Part shown: positions 40,784-49,667 of the stretch, in pieces | Position numbering within the stretch: position 1 is the stretch's first letter | How the letters are laid out: each line of letters opens with the position of its first letter | DNA from: Candidatus Babeliales bacterium | GTDB lineage: Bacteria > Babelota > Babeliae > Babelales > JACPOV01 | Length of the DNA stretch: 64,000 nt | Assembly (NCBI GenBank): GCA_036260945.1 | Contig: DATALT010000002.1 | Coordinates: 434,001-498,000 of the forward strand | Direction of reading: 5' to 3' | Notes under the pieces: generated by a model | Seen by the model: the letters and a program-made list of their open reading frames with translations, nothing else | Told to the model about the DNA's origin: nothing | Database searches by the model: none | Program-made: the position numbers and the translations under genes

Positions 40784-41722
40784 TTATGGCGTTACTGAAG
40801 GCACAGCATCCCTGTGTTTCATGCGTGTAAAACCTTCTCGCAACTCTTCTTGATAGAAAAGATACAATCCGACTACGACGACTGCCGAGGAAAAGAAGAA
40901 CGTCCACGTCAACTGCTCATGCAAGAAGACAACACCAAAAAGTGCTGCAAAGAGCGGACAGAGAAATCCTGCAAATGAAAGAAATGTCGCCGTATAGATT
41001 TTCAAAAGCGATCCGTACCAGTTATAAAAAATACCGTTAACGATAACAATAATCGTTGCCGTGAGAGCAATAAATGGGCCCCAGCTTGATACGGGCAATG
41101 GTTGCCATCCTTCAAAAATAAGAGACGTTAATAATGCGAGCGCCCCACCGCCAAGCATTCCGATGCCATTTATTTCAACAGGCGAGTAACGATTTGTTTG
41201 CATTAAATCGCGCATGATAGTCCATCCATAGCAAGAAGAGACAACGGCCCCCAACATCGCAATTTCAGGAAGTGAAAAGAAAAGAACAGAACCAAAAAGT
41301 TCTTCTTGCGGTATGTGCTGAATAAGTTCTGGTAAGAAGCCTAGAATACCGATGGTCAATCCGAGCCATTTTTTTACTGTTAGGCGTTCTGAAAACAAAT
41401 AGTACGAAAGCAAAGCGGTAATAAAAGGAGAAAGATTAAAAAAGAACGAAGATTTAAATGATGTGAGACCTTGCAGCGCCCATAAATCTAAAACGTAGGC
41501 TGCATAAATATGAAAAAGGACAATCGCCGAAAATTTCCACCGATCTTCACGCGCAATCGTTGGCATTTTTCGATGATAAAAAACCCACCCACCAGTTAAC
41601 AATAATCCTGCAGCTATCATACGTACGCCAACAAAAAAAATTGGCTTACTATACATAAGAACCGCTTTACATAACGTGAAACTACTTGCACATAATGCAT
41701 AAAGGAAGATTATTGAAAACAT
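40784..41722 (-). CDS. EamA/DMT-family transporter
   Basis: This 312-residue membrane protein has ten hydrophobic helices in two EamA repeats (FKSSFFFNLSPFITALLSYY in the first; LLKIYTATFLSFAGFLCPLF in the second). It is related to the transporter at 27664, so the genome keeps at least two. DMT proteins move small metabolites; substrate cannot be read here. Its stop codon directly abuts that of the convergent gene ending at 40783. Confidence 0.87.
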   Translation of the reverse strand: MFSIIFLYALCASSFTLCKAVLMYSKPIFFVGVRMIAAGLLLTGGWVFYHRKMPTIAREDRWKFSAIVLFHIYAAYVLDLWALQGLTSFKSSFFFNLSPFITALLSYYLFSERLTVKKWLGLTIGILGFLPELIQHIPQEELFGSVLFFSLPEIAMLGAVVSSCYGWTIMRDLMQTNRYSPVEINGIGMLGGGALALLTSLIFEGWQPLPVSSWGPFIALTATIIVIVNGIFYNWYGSLLKIYTATFLSFAGFLCPLFAALFGVVFLHEQLTWTFFFSSAVVVVGLYLFYQEELREGFTRMKHRDAVPSVTP

Positions 41723-41757
41723 TGCAAGATCCTTGAAAAATTTTTAATAAGGCAAAC

Positions 41758-41876
41758 GCCCTTCGATAGAATTTCTCATTTCATTCAAAGTTACTCAGGA
41801 CGAGCGCTTACAGAAATTACCTAAGGACGCTCGTGGTGAATAATTTGCGAAACAAAGTAAGAAAAAAATATCGAAC
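41758..41876 (+). repeat. Dispersed inverted-repeat element, copy 3
   Basis: The left arm CCCTTCGATAGAATTTCTC...GTTACTCAGGACGAGCG and the right arm, read on the other strand, GTTCGATATTTTTTTCTTAC...AATTATTCACCACGAGCG, are complementary with a few mismatches. The 119-base element lies between an EamA gene and a DUF378 gene. Confidence 0.8.
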
Positions 41877-41931
41877 CATGCGCACAACTAACTTTTTAGT
41901 GATCAGAGTACATGGATTGTTTATTATTTCC

Positions 41932-41972
41932 AACTAAAAAAATAAGCCCGGAGTTTCCCCCAGGCTTATTTA
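41932..41972 (-). terminator. Rho-independent terminator (minus strand)
   Basis: AATAAGCC at 41941-41948 pairs with GGCTTATT at 41963-41970. Read on the minus strand it is followed by a T run, so it ends the DUF378 gene. Confidence 0.85.
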
Positions 41973-41994
41973 CTGTATCAAAACAAAAATAATT

Positions 41995-42249
41995 TTATTT
42001 GTGTTTGTGATCGCAGCTTGAACCACAATGGCAGCCACAGTGTGATGAGCATCCGCCCATAACGAGCTTCAAGAGGCTGATAACCCCGCAAGCACCAATA
42101 ATATAGTAAACTATCTTTTCATATTGCATAATATGCAACATTTCAAGCGGGTTATAGCCAAGAGCCAAAAGGCCAAGGTGGATACTGCCTAAAGCAGTAA
42201 TTAAACAAACGACCATCCACATTAATCTCATGCCAGAAGTATGCATCAT
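41995..42249 (-). CDS. DUF378-like small membrane protein with His/Cys-rich tail
   Basis: The 84-residue protein has two hydrophobic helices (WMVVCLITALGSIHLGLLAL and VYYIIGACGVISLLKLVMG). The spacing and the GIHWGLLGL-like sequence SIHLGLLALGYNPLEML are those of DUF378. The C-terminal tail is unusual: SSHCGCHCGSSCDHKHK, with four Cys and four His, a likely metal-binding tail. It has its own terminator. Function of DUF378 is unknown; a metal-handling role is suggested only by the tail. Confidence 0.8.
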   Translation of the reverse strand: MMHTSGMRLMWMVVCLITALGSIHLGLLALGYNPLEMLHIMQYEKIVYYIIGACGVISLLKLVMGGCSSHCGCHCGSSCDHKHK

Positions 42250-42359
42250 AACATCGTCTCCTTTTATTAAATGATACGTGACACTCTTTTCATCGCAATA
42301 TACACAAACCAGTTCAATATGCCAACATTTTCAATCTGTTTTTTCAGTCGCATAATTTC

Positions 42360-44567
42360 CTACTCAGGCCCTCCGCCTTGCCCAATTGCAGCCTGCAATT
42401 CTTGCTTTTGATACGCAAGTGATTTATCCATCGCGCGTATAATTTGAGCGTATTCTGCAATGGTAGAAACCATTTCGCCAGAAACAAGAGATGCTACCTT
42501 ATCTGCAAATGTTGTAGCAATTTCATCCATACCTGTTCCTTTGAGCGCTTTCAAATCATTTTGAAGAATAGCTACGCCCTGCAATGCAGCATCCAAATAA
42601 GCAACTCGTTGATCATGAGCAGTAATAATTGTTGGAACATATTCTGCAAAGGTTAATTTTTGATTAGTTTCTAAAGCATCCCATCCGGTAACTACATAAT
42701 CAATGTTTACCAACGCTCCTTTAAGTTGATTTGTGATATCGCTGTATATCGCCACCAAATCATTGGTCGCGCTAACTAATTTACTTTGTGCATCGGCCAC
42801 AGATTTTTGTTTCGTTGGATCACCTAAAGCAGCTGATAGTCTCTTTTGAATTTGGGCCGCAGAAGGATTTCCTGAAATTTCTTGTTGAGTAAATCCAAGA
42901 ACTGTTAAATAATTTCTTTGTGATTGCTCATAATTCTCATTGGCCACTTGAAGAGTTGGCTGCTTAGCCTTAAAGAGATTCCTTACTGATTCACTAATAC
43001 TCTTAAAGAAATCGGTCACCGGGGTGAATAATTGCGCGAAACGTGATTTTTTTTCAGGAGAAGGTATAGCAGATAGTTTTGCTTTCTCGATATCGATGAG
43101 CGTTTGAGCTTTTGCGATCTTATCTAAATCATCAGTCGTGCGTAGATTAGCAAGAGATTCCCCAAAGCCACGTACAAGATCGGCCAACTGAAAACCATAT
43201 TCAGAAAGTGCCGCCGTCCAATCCTTACCCGTTTTCAATCCAGTCGTTAATAGTGGTTTTTTCTTAATCAAAAGCTCTTTTAATTGAGTAACTTTTGCAC
43301 CAATATCTCGTGCACTTTGAACTGGCACTAAACGGACAACCGTTTCAGCCGCACTTAAAAGACTGTCCACTTTTCCTAAGTTGTTAACCATGAGATCGAG
43401 TCCACCACCGCCAGCTCTCATAACCTTTGCGATCTCTTCTATAGTATCGGCATATTCAATAAGATTAGCTCCGCTTTTTTTTGCTAAAGCGCGAATTGAC
43501 GGAACATCATCTATCGCTTTCTGAGCGACTGCCGCTACAATCGCATTTCCTTTTTCAGTCAAATCTTGCACCACCGCACGAACGGCAGGATTTCGCGCAA
43601 TATCCTCAGTTATTTCCGAAATTTCACCAAACACCTCGATCTCAGGCATCTTAGCAGAGGCCTTAATAGCCAAATCAATCGCAAAGAGCGACTCCATGGT
43701 TCCTTGTTTTAATTTATAGCGATCGACAGCAGTTTTCACTTCTTGCATGCTTTGGATGACGCGATTAACTTCTTTTTTATTGCCTAATTGGTACGTTTGC
43801 TCGAAAGCGATTATGAGATCGACCGTTTTACTATCAAGGGCTGCGATTTGATCCATTGGAATTTTTTGATCAAGTTTTAATTCTCGTTCCAGCGCATTTG
43901 TAGCCAAATTTTGCGGCTTAAATGCATCAATCTCTTTAATCCGACGCTGCGCTTTATCAATTACTTCGTTGTCGTTATAGGTTCGTGCAACTTCTATCAA
44001 CGCATTAAGGAGCACTTTTTGTTCAGCATACGATGAGCGAGCTGCAATCGAATTTATCTTATTATCTATAATGTTTTTAATCGCATCAGACGATTGCCCA
44101 CGAATCTCATTTTGAATTTCTGAATTAAAAGAGTTTGCCAACTGATCTTTTTTATAATCGGGCGACTCGCGCAAGCTCTTAAGCTGCTGCGTTAAGGCAG
44201 CTATTTCTTGCTCCGTCGAAACAATATCTTTCTGGGCCGCTTTTTGATTATTTATCGCATCGGCTATTTCACCGTCACGCTCCGCCATTCTTCTGGAGAT
44301 CAACGTATATTGCTTAGAGTCAGGCCCAAAATTTGCAGATGCTTGTTCTAAGCGTGCCTCTGCTTCACGTTGTTCTTGCCGAAGATCATCCTCTCGTTTG
44401 CGTTCATCTGCCAGTCTTTTTTCATCCGTTCGTCGTTTTTCCTCTTGAGATCTCAATTCGTCTTCAATTTGAGATTCATTTTTGAAACCGCGATCAGTAG
44501 TTCGCTCCATGCCGATGAGCAAAATAAGCGCAGCTGCACACACGCTTATTGCAATTCCCTTTTTCAT
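42360..44567 (-). CDS. Large exported coiled-coil protein
   Basis: The gene encodes 735 residues from the ATG at 44567, which follows AAGGGTGGG. It has a signal peptide or anchor (KKGIAISVCAAALILLIG), then a long charged coiled coil at 25-130 (RSQEEKRRTDEKRLADERKR). A mostly helical region follows to the end, with repeated Ile/Leu/Ala-rich helices and few aromatics. Only one Cys, in the signal, is present. The tail is GQGGGPE. It resembles the exported protein at 46317 in size and helical content, but I see no shared motif. Function not recognised. A structural or surface filament role is possible. Confidence 0.72.
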   Translation of the reverse strand: MKKGIAISVCAAALILLIGMERTTDRGFKNESQIEDELRSQEEKRRTDEKRLADERKREDDLRQEQREAEARLEQASANFGPDSKQYTLISRRMAERDGEIADAINNQKAAQKDIVSTEQEIAALTQQLKSLRESPDYKKDQLANSFNSEIQNEIRGQSSDAIKNIIDNKINSIAARSSYAEQKVLLNALIEVARTYNDNEVIDKAQRRIKEIDAFKPQNLATNALERELKLDQKIPMDQIAALDSKTVDLIIAFEQTYQLGNKKEVNRVIQSMQEVKTAVDRYKLKQGTMESLFAIDLAIKASAKMPEIEVFGEISEITEDIARNPAVRAVVQDLTEKGNAIVAAVAQKAIDDVPSIRALAKKSGANLIEYADTIEEIAKVMRAGGGGLDLMVNNLGKVDSLLSAAETVVRLVPVQSARDIGAKVTQLKELLIKKKPLLTTGLKTGKDWTAALSEYGFQLADLVRGFGESLANLRTTDDLDKIAKAQTLIDIEKAKLSAIPSPEKKSRFAQLFTPVTDFFKSISESVRNLFKAKQPTLQVANENYEQSQRNYLTVLGFTQQEISGNPSAAQIQKRLSAALGDPTKQKSVADAQSKLVSATNDLVAIYSDITNQLKGALVNIDYVVTGWDALETNQKLTFAEYVPTIITAHDQRVAYLDAALQGVAILQNDLKALKGTGMDEIATTFADKVASLVSGEMVSTIAEYAQIIRAMDKSLAYQKQELQAAIGQGGGPE

Positions 44568-44736
44568 ACCCACCCTTTTTCAAAAATTTTACTCTCAAAG
44601 CAGATTACAAAACTAAAGTAATTAATTCAGATAGAAAAAAGCAATAATTTGCCTCATGCAAATGGCGCACACTATTTGAATAAACTCGTTTTTTAACGCA
44701 CAATAAAGAAAACTATTAATTTGTAGAAAGAATCAA

Positions 44737-45849
44737 ATGAGTATCAAAGCGGGCCTTGTTGGGCTTCCTAACGTTGGCAAATCTACCCTATTTAATGCGT
44801 TAACTAAATCGTCGGTCCCTGCAGAAAATTATCCGTTTTGCACCATTGAGCCGCACTTGGCGATTACCGAAGTGCCCGATGAGCGCACAGCAAAACTGAA
44901 AGCTCTTTATCAAAGTCAAAGCATTATTCCTGCAACCGTTAGCTTTGTTGATATTGCAGGACTTGTTAAAGGCGCAGCGTCGGGAGAAGGACTCGGCAAT
45001 CAATTTTTAAGCCATATTCGGGAAGTTGATCTGATTTTACATGTGCTTCGTTGCTTTACCGATCCTGATATCATTTATTCAGGCGCCGAACTTAATCCTC
45101 TTGAAGATTACGAAATCATCATGACGGAACTTATGCTCAAAGATGCAGAGACGGTTCAAAAGCGTGAAGAAAAAGTCGCGCATCTTATGAAGGGTGCAAA
45201 AAATAAACCTGCAGAATTAAAAGAATTGAATCTCGAGCAAGAAACACTAGCAAAAATTAAAATAGCCCTTGACGCTTTAAATATTGAAGGCGTTCGTACT
45301 GCATTAAAAGAACATCCGCTCAACACTATTTCTCTTTTAAGCGCAAAAAATTTTCTTATTATTGCTAACGTTTCTGAAGGCGAGCTTGAAGATGATGGAT
45401 ATAAAAATAACGTTCATTATAAATCGCTCGTTGCACGCTTTGGGCAAAACCGCGTTATTCCTATTTGCGCTAAACTAGAATCTGAGTTAATTAGTTTGAG
45501 CGATGCGGAAGCACAAGAAATGATGGGCATGCTCGGCGTAAAAGAACGGGGCCTTGCGACTATTATTCAAAAAACCTATGAACACCTTGGCCTTATAACT
45601 TTTTTCACCTGCGGCCCAAAAGAGATTCATTCCTGGCCAGTTAAAAAAGGGCTCACTGTTCGGCAAGCATCTGGCGAAATTCACTCAGATCTCGAACGCG
45701 GCTTTATTTGCGCTGAAGTTTTTAACTGCGCAGATCTTTTTGCTGCCGGTAGCATTGCCAAACTCAAAGAGCAAGGCAAAATGAGAACCGAAGGCCAAGA
45801 TTATCTCGTTCGTGATGGCGACATTGTTTTAGTTAAATTCAACGTTTAG
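44737..45849 (+). CDS. ychF: Redox-regulated ATPase YchF (Obg-like)
   Basis: The 370-residue protein has the YchF G-domain with GLVGLPNVGKSTLFNALTKS at 6-25 and the G3-like VSFVDIAGLVKGAASGEGLG. The G4-type motif NVSE replaces NKxD, which explains ATP rather than GTP preference in this family. A coiled coil follows and then a TGS-like C-terminal domain (LTVRQASGEIHSDLERGFI...DYLVRDGDIVLVKFNV). YchF binds ribosomes and is linked to oxidative stress. Length and motifs are standard. It is a single gene, convergent with tspO (4-base overlap). Confidence 0.96.
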   Translation: MSIKAGLVGLPNVGKSTLFNALTKSSVPAENYPFCTIEPHLAITEVPDERTAKLKALYQSQSIIPATVSFVDIAGLVKGAASGEGLGNQFLSHIREVDLILHVLRCFTDPDIIYSGAELNPLEDYEIIMTELMLKDAETVQKREEKVAHLMKGAKNKPAELKELNLEQETLAKIKIALDALNIEGVRTALKEHPLNTISLLSAKNFLIIANVSEGELEDDGYKNNVHYKSLVARFGQNRVIPICAKLESELISLSDAEAQEMMGMLGVKERGLATIIQKTYEHLGLITFFTCGPKEIHSWPVKKGLTVRQASGEIHSDLERGFICAEVFNCADLFAAGSIAKLKEQGKMRTEGQDYLVRDGDIVLVKFNV

Positions 45850-46307
45850 TTGCGCCACCAAACCAATACATCAATTAAGAGTGCAAAAAGCACCCAAGTG
45901 CAGTACGGAACAAGCACGAGGGCTGCTGCTGGATTTACTGGCCAAAGCATATACATAAGCGCCCAGAGGGAAATTTCAAGCGCGATAGTATTTATAACAG
46001 ACCAGCCAATCAAATGCCGATAAAAAAATAAATAACTCCACTGCACATTAATAAATGCGTTGATCAAATATAATGCACCTATTGTTGTTGTTTGGCACCA
46101 AGATTGTTCGCTATGCCACCATAAAAGGGCCGATACGATCATTAAAATGTAAAGAATCGACCAAACAACCGAAAAAACCCAAGGCGCAGGCGTAAAATGT
46201 GGTACCGAAAGAGTTCGGTACCACGCCATTCCTTTTTGTGAAAACCAGGTACCCGCGATCATAACACCAATATAAAAAGCGGGAATAAAAATATAAGAAA
46301 TCTCCAT
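45846..46307 (-). CDS. tspO: TspO/MBR family protein
   Basis: This 153-residue membrane protein has five helices and many Trp residues. It contains the family core WYRTLSVPHFTPAPWVFSVVW followed by LYILMIVSALLWW and the NVQWSYLFFYRHLIGWS block. TspO proteins bind porphyrins and cholesterol-like molecules and are involved in stress and tetrapyrrole handling. The mitochondrial relative is the translocator protein. There are no heme genes nearby. Assignment is firm; the ligand here is unknown. Confidence 0.93.
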   Translation of the reverse strand: MEISYIFIPAFYIGVMIAGTWFSQKGMAWYRTLSVPHFTPAPWVFSVVWSILYILMIVSALLWWHSEQSWCQTTTIGALYLINAFINVQWSYLFFYRHLIGWSVINTIALEISLWALMYMLWPVNPAAALVLVPYCTWVLFALLIDVLVWWRN

Positions 46308-46316
46308 TCTCTTCCT

Positions 46317-49064
46317 CTATTTTTTTACCAACTGAGAAAATCGTCTTCTGATGTCTTGCGCGTACAGATTGATTCTATCTTCAATAGTTTTAATATCGTC
46401 TTTACTTATCTTTTCATCTTCGAGCGCTTTGGTTGTGGCTGTTGTCCATTGGATAGCAAAATCATCAAAGTCATCCTGAACGCTTTTATTATCCTGTTCA
46501 GAAAAATCAGTAAAATTAAGCTGCTTTAGTTTATTGAGCAATTCACCGCTATATCTTGTGAATTGTTCATAAATAGTTGGATAAAGCTCAAGATTGCTTT
46601 TTCTTTCAAGCCCTATAATTTCCTCTTTTTTATTTTTAATCGCTTGTAAATGAGAAACAATCGCCGCATAAAAAGTATGTGCAAACAAGCGATACATTTT
46701 TTCTTCAAGTTTGTTAAATTGTTCTACCATATCCTGACGATTCACTTCTTGCGCTATGCTTTTTCCGGCACTGAAAAAGTTTTCATCAAAATAGGAAAGA
46801 AGGTTATGCAAGCGCCCCGCCTTAAATAATTCAAGCGCTTCCGAAAGTTTCTCTTTGTACGACTCAGATCCAATTAGTTTAGCAAGATCCGGTTCGGAGA
46901 CAATTCCTCGCTCGTTTAATTCGGTAAGAATTTCGAGCAAATCAGATCGAATTTTTGCTTTTTCCTCTACTGTTTTTGCGTTCTCTACCTTATCGGAAAA
47001 GATATTAAAGAGTTGTGCAAGAAAACCATATGGCTCAATAATCGCAAGAGATCCGAGTACTCTATTGCGATTTTCAGGGCTCGCATGAATAATGAGCGGC
47101 AGGAGTTTTTCCTGAACCTCTTTTCTTGTACGCAGCGGATTGATGAGCACATCTTTCATGCTTTCAAGCAATTCTTTTTGTGCTGCATACTGTTTATCGT
47201 TTGCAAGAGTTGAAAGCTTTTGATAAAGCGCTACTACCGCTTTTCGTTTCTCAGTTGGCGTAAGTTCAACCGGATTTTGTATAGCACGCAGATATTGATC
47301 GATTGCTCCACTTAAATCAAATGTCGCCTGAGATTGAGCACGCAATGCATCAACTTTTTTTCCATCTTCAGCGCTCAAATTAAATCTCTTGAGCTCTTGC
47401 GCAAATGATTCTTGCTGATTGGCGGTGAACCGATCTTTTATATTAGCTAACCTTTGAATCAGTTTATTTTCTTGGAATGTTTTCATCTGCGCATCGTACT
47501 TAACATAGTAACTTAATTTTTTTGTGCCCTCTTGCATTTGAAGTAAAATTGCATCTTCTCCAAGTTGTGGTGCTTTCAGTACCAAGCGCAGAACATCAAA
47601 AATTGCGCTCAACGTTGTAGCTTTATTAATTGCTCGGGAGAGATACTCAGCAAAACTAATTTCTGGAATATCTTTATTCTTTTTATCTTTATCCTGCTGC
47701 TTTGCTCCTTGCAAAAACTTATCAAGGGAGGCCTGGTACGTGTTATTAAATCTAGCAATGTAAAAAAGATAACGACCAAGATCTACTTTTTGCATTACTT
47801 CTTGCACCGTTTTTGCATCTTTTAATAATTGTAATAATGGAGCGCTCCCATAACCAACAGCGCCACCTTCGCGCGATTTACCTTTTTCTCGAATTTCTCG
47901 TTCAAGAGCTTGACGAAGATCTATAGCTTCCTCACGCACACTTTCTTTTACGCCCGCTTTATGTTGAGATCTGTAAAGATCCTCTTCAAGTGTTTCTGCT
48001 TTCAGATAATTTTGATTCAAACGAAGAAGATTGAGTTCATTTAATAATTCTTCATAAGTTTGCGCACGCGAAACCGCTTCAAGAAATTGTTTATCGGATA
48101 CTGCTGCAATTCTTGAATCCTGGTCAATTTCCAAAATCTTAATCTGAGGCAAATCTTTACGCATTGCTGCCGCACTATTTATTAATAATTGAGGGATGAG
48201 ATTTTTTGCAGATGCATCAAATTGCTCGGCAGAACCTAAAATCCAAGGTTTAAGTAATTCAAGAAATTCCTGTTCCCGATTTTTATTTTGTGCAACTATG
48301 CTTGCATTTTTAAAACGCTGTTCAGGCGATTTATCTTGAGGCATAAGTTTTTCAATCAAAGAAACAATAGATTCACCTAATCTTTTAGGATCATTTCCTT
48401 GCATAAATTTAAATGCGCTATCTTTTTTAGAACCCAATGAAGAAAAAACATTTTTAATTGCATCAAGATACGATTGGAAACTACCGCGATAAACCTGAGC
48501 CAATTTTTTCAGAACCGCTAGAAGTTGTTCATCAGAAGCTTCTTTTTCATCAGCGGAAAGTTTTGCGATTTGATCGATCGTAAGCCCGAGCTCTTTTTTT
48601 TCAGGCTCGCCTGAAGGCATCCCTTCACCGGGAGGAGGAGGAATATCACCATCGTCATCTTGCCCAGGAGGAAGCGGAATATCATCTTCACCCTCTTGCG
48701 TTGGAGGTGGAGGCACATCTTCTTGCCCGGGCGCCGCATATTCAGGCGTACGCAGTAAATCTTCAATAATTTTTAAAATTTCTTGTTCAGTTAAAGCTGT
48801 TAAAGTTTTTACTATCGCTTGGCTGCCTAGAATTTTTTCTAGAAGTTTTATTTGTTCCACTGATAGGTTTGGAAATTTTTCCCCAAAATTAAAACCTGTT
48901 CCTTGTCCTTTTGGCGCAATCACTATTGCAAATTCATCGATCTTAAGTTGAAGCCGCTCTAAAGATTTTGCTAAAGCTCCATTATTTGCTTGAGCAGAAC
49001 CACAAGATGCCGTGGCAAGAAACAATAAAGAAAAAATTTGCCTATTTTTAAAAATTCGATACAT
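46317..49064 (-). CDS. Very large exported helical protein with acidic PPPP repeats
   Basis: The 915-residue protein has a signal peptide (IFSLLFLATASCGSAQA). Residues 70-103 (EQIKLLEKILGSQAIVKTLT...ILKIIEDLL) match the core of the small protein at 49092, so they share an N-terminal helical domain. Residues 114-151 are acidic and proline-rich with three units, EDVPPPP, DDIPLPP and GDIPPPP. They recall the acidic proline repeats of ActA-type proteins. The remaining 760 residues are helical with no enzyme motif. It is 27 bases downstream of the small paralogue, so the two form an operon. Function unknown; candidate surface or host-contact protein. Confidence 0.72.
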   Translation of the reverse strand: MYRIFKNRQIFSLLFLATASCGSAQANNGALAKSLERLQLKIDEFAIVIAPKGQGTGFNFGEKFPNLSVEQIKLLEKILGSQAIVKTLTALTEQEILKIIEDLLRTPEYAAPGQEDVPPPPTQEGEDDIPLPPGQDDDGDIPPPPGEGMPSGEPEKKELGLTIDQIAKLSADEKEASDEQLLAVLKKLAQVYRGSFQSYLDAIKNVFSSLGSKKDSAFKFMQGNDPKRLGESIVSLIEKLMPQDKSPEQRFKNASIVAQNKNREQEFLELLKPWILGSAEQFDASAKNLIPQLLINSAAAMRKDLPQIKILEIDQDSRIAAVSDKQFLEAVSRAQTYEELLNELNLLRLNQNYLKAETLEEDLYRSQHKAGVKESVREEAIDLRQALEREIREKGKSREGGAVGYGSAPLLQLLKDAKTVQEVMQKVDLGRYLFYIARFNNTYQASLDKFLQGAKQQDKDKKNKDIPEISFAEYLSRAINKATTLSAIFDVLRLVLKAPQLGEDAILLQMQEGTKKLSYYVKYDAQMKTFQENKLIQRLANIKDRFTANQQESFAQELKRFNLSAEDGKKVDALRAQSQATFDLSGAIDQYLRAIQNPVELTPTEKRKAVVALYQKLSTLANDKQYAAQKELLESMKDVLINPLRTRKEVQEKLLPLIIHASPENRNRVLGSLAIIEPYGFLAQLFNIFSDKVENAKTVEEKAKIRSDLLEILTELNERGIVSEPDLAKLIGSESYKEKLSEALELFKAGRLHNLLSYFDENFFSAGKSIAQEVNRQDMVEQFNKLEEKMYRLFAHTFYAAIVSHLQAIKNKKEEIIGLERKSNLELYPTIYEQFTRYSGELLNKLKQLNFTDFSEQDNKSVQDDFDDFAIQWTTATTKALEDEKISKDDIKTIEDRINLYAQDIRRRFSQLVKK

Positions 49065-49091
49065 CTTTCTCCTTACTTTTTTACCTGTTGT

Positions 49092-49463
49092 TTACTTTTG
49101 ACCCAAATCGGCAGCTATTTGATTATGCAGCGAATGGAAAAAGGACGCAGGAGTTTCCTCTACTGGCGCAGTCGGTGGGCAATCAACTTGGCTTTGTGCG
49201 TGATTTATGAGATCTTCAATCAATTTTTCAAGCGCTTTTTCTGAAAGTCCTAAAAGTAACTGCACAATCGTGCTATTGCTTAAAAGCTTTTCTAAAAGGG
49301 CGGCAATTAACGTTGCAGGAACAGGCAGAATACGACCAGGTTCACTATCAAACGTAGAATGCTCCTTATCCACTGCGCAGGCTGAAATCTGAGCAGCTGA
49401 ATTATTCGAAATAAACAATACCGAAAACACTGTTAACGCTAAATACATTCTCATTTTTTTCAT
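49092..49463 (-). CDS. Small exported protein, short paralogue of the 915-residue neighbour
   Basis: The gene encodes 123 residues with a signal peptide (MYLALTVFSVLFISNNSAAQ). Residues 52-85 (LIAALLEKLLSNSTIVQLLL...ALEKLIEDLI) align with residues 70-103 of the large protein downstream. A proline/acidic stretch follows in both (DCPPTAPVEETP here). It ends shortly after, so it is a one-domain version of the N-terminus of the large protein. Two Cys in the mature part (SACAVDK and VDCPP) could pair. Function not recognised. Confidence 0.72.
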   Translation of the reverse strand: MKKMRMYLALTVFSVLFISNNSAAQISACAVDKEHSTFDSEPGRILPVPATLIAALLEKLLSNSTIVQLLLGLSEKALEKLIEDLINHAQSQVDCPPTAPVEETPASFFHSLHNQIAADLGQK

Positions 49464-49606
49464 AAAATTCTCCTTTTTAACTAGTTAAGTTCTATACCAA
49501 TGCAACGTACCAAAACAATATATTTGGCAAATCAAACAAATAAAACCGCTAATAAAATTATCAATTTGAAATTTTTAGATGCGCGAACGTCTAATCAGTG
49601 CACTTA

Positions 49607-49635
49607 TTTACTTTTTTTGGTAGAGTAAGTATGTT
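49607..49635 (+). promoter_or_regulatory. Putative promoter and operator of the HspR-like regulator
   Basis: TTTACT (49607-49612) and TATGTT (49630-49635) are 17 bases apart. An imperfect inverted repeat, ACTTATTTAC and GTAGAGTAAGT (49602-49630), overlaps them. MerR proteins usually bind such spacers, so autoregulation is possible. Confidence 0.45.
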
Positions 49636-49667
49636 GCACAATTGATATGTGGGCCTCAAGGAGTACC

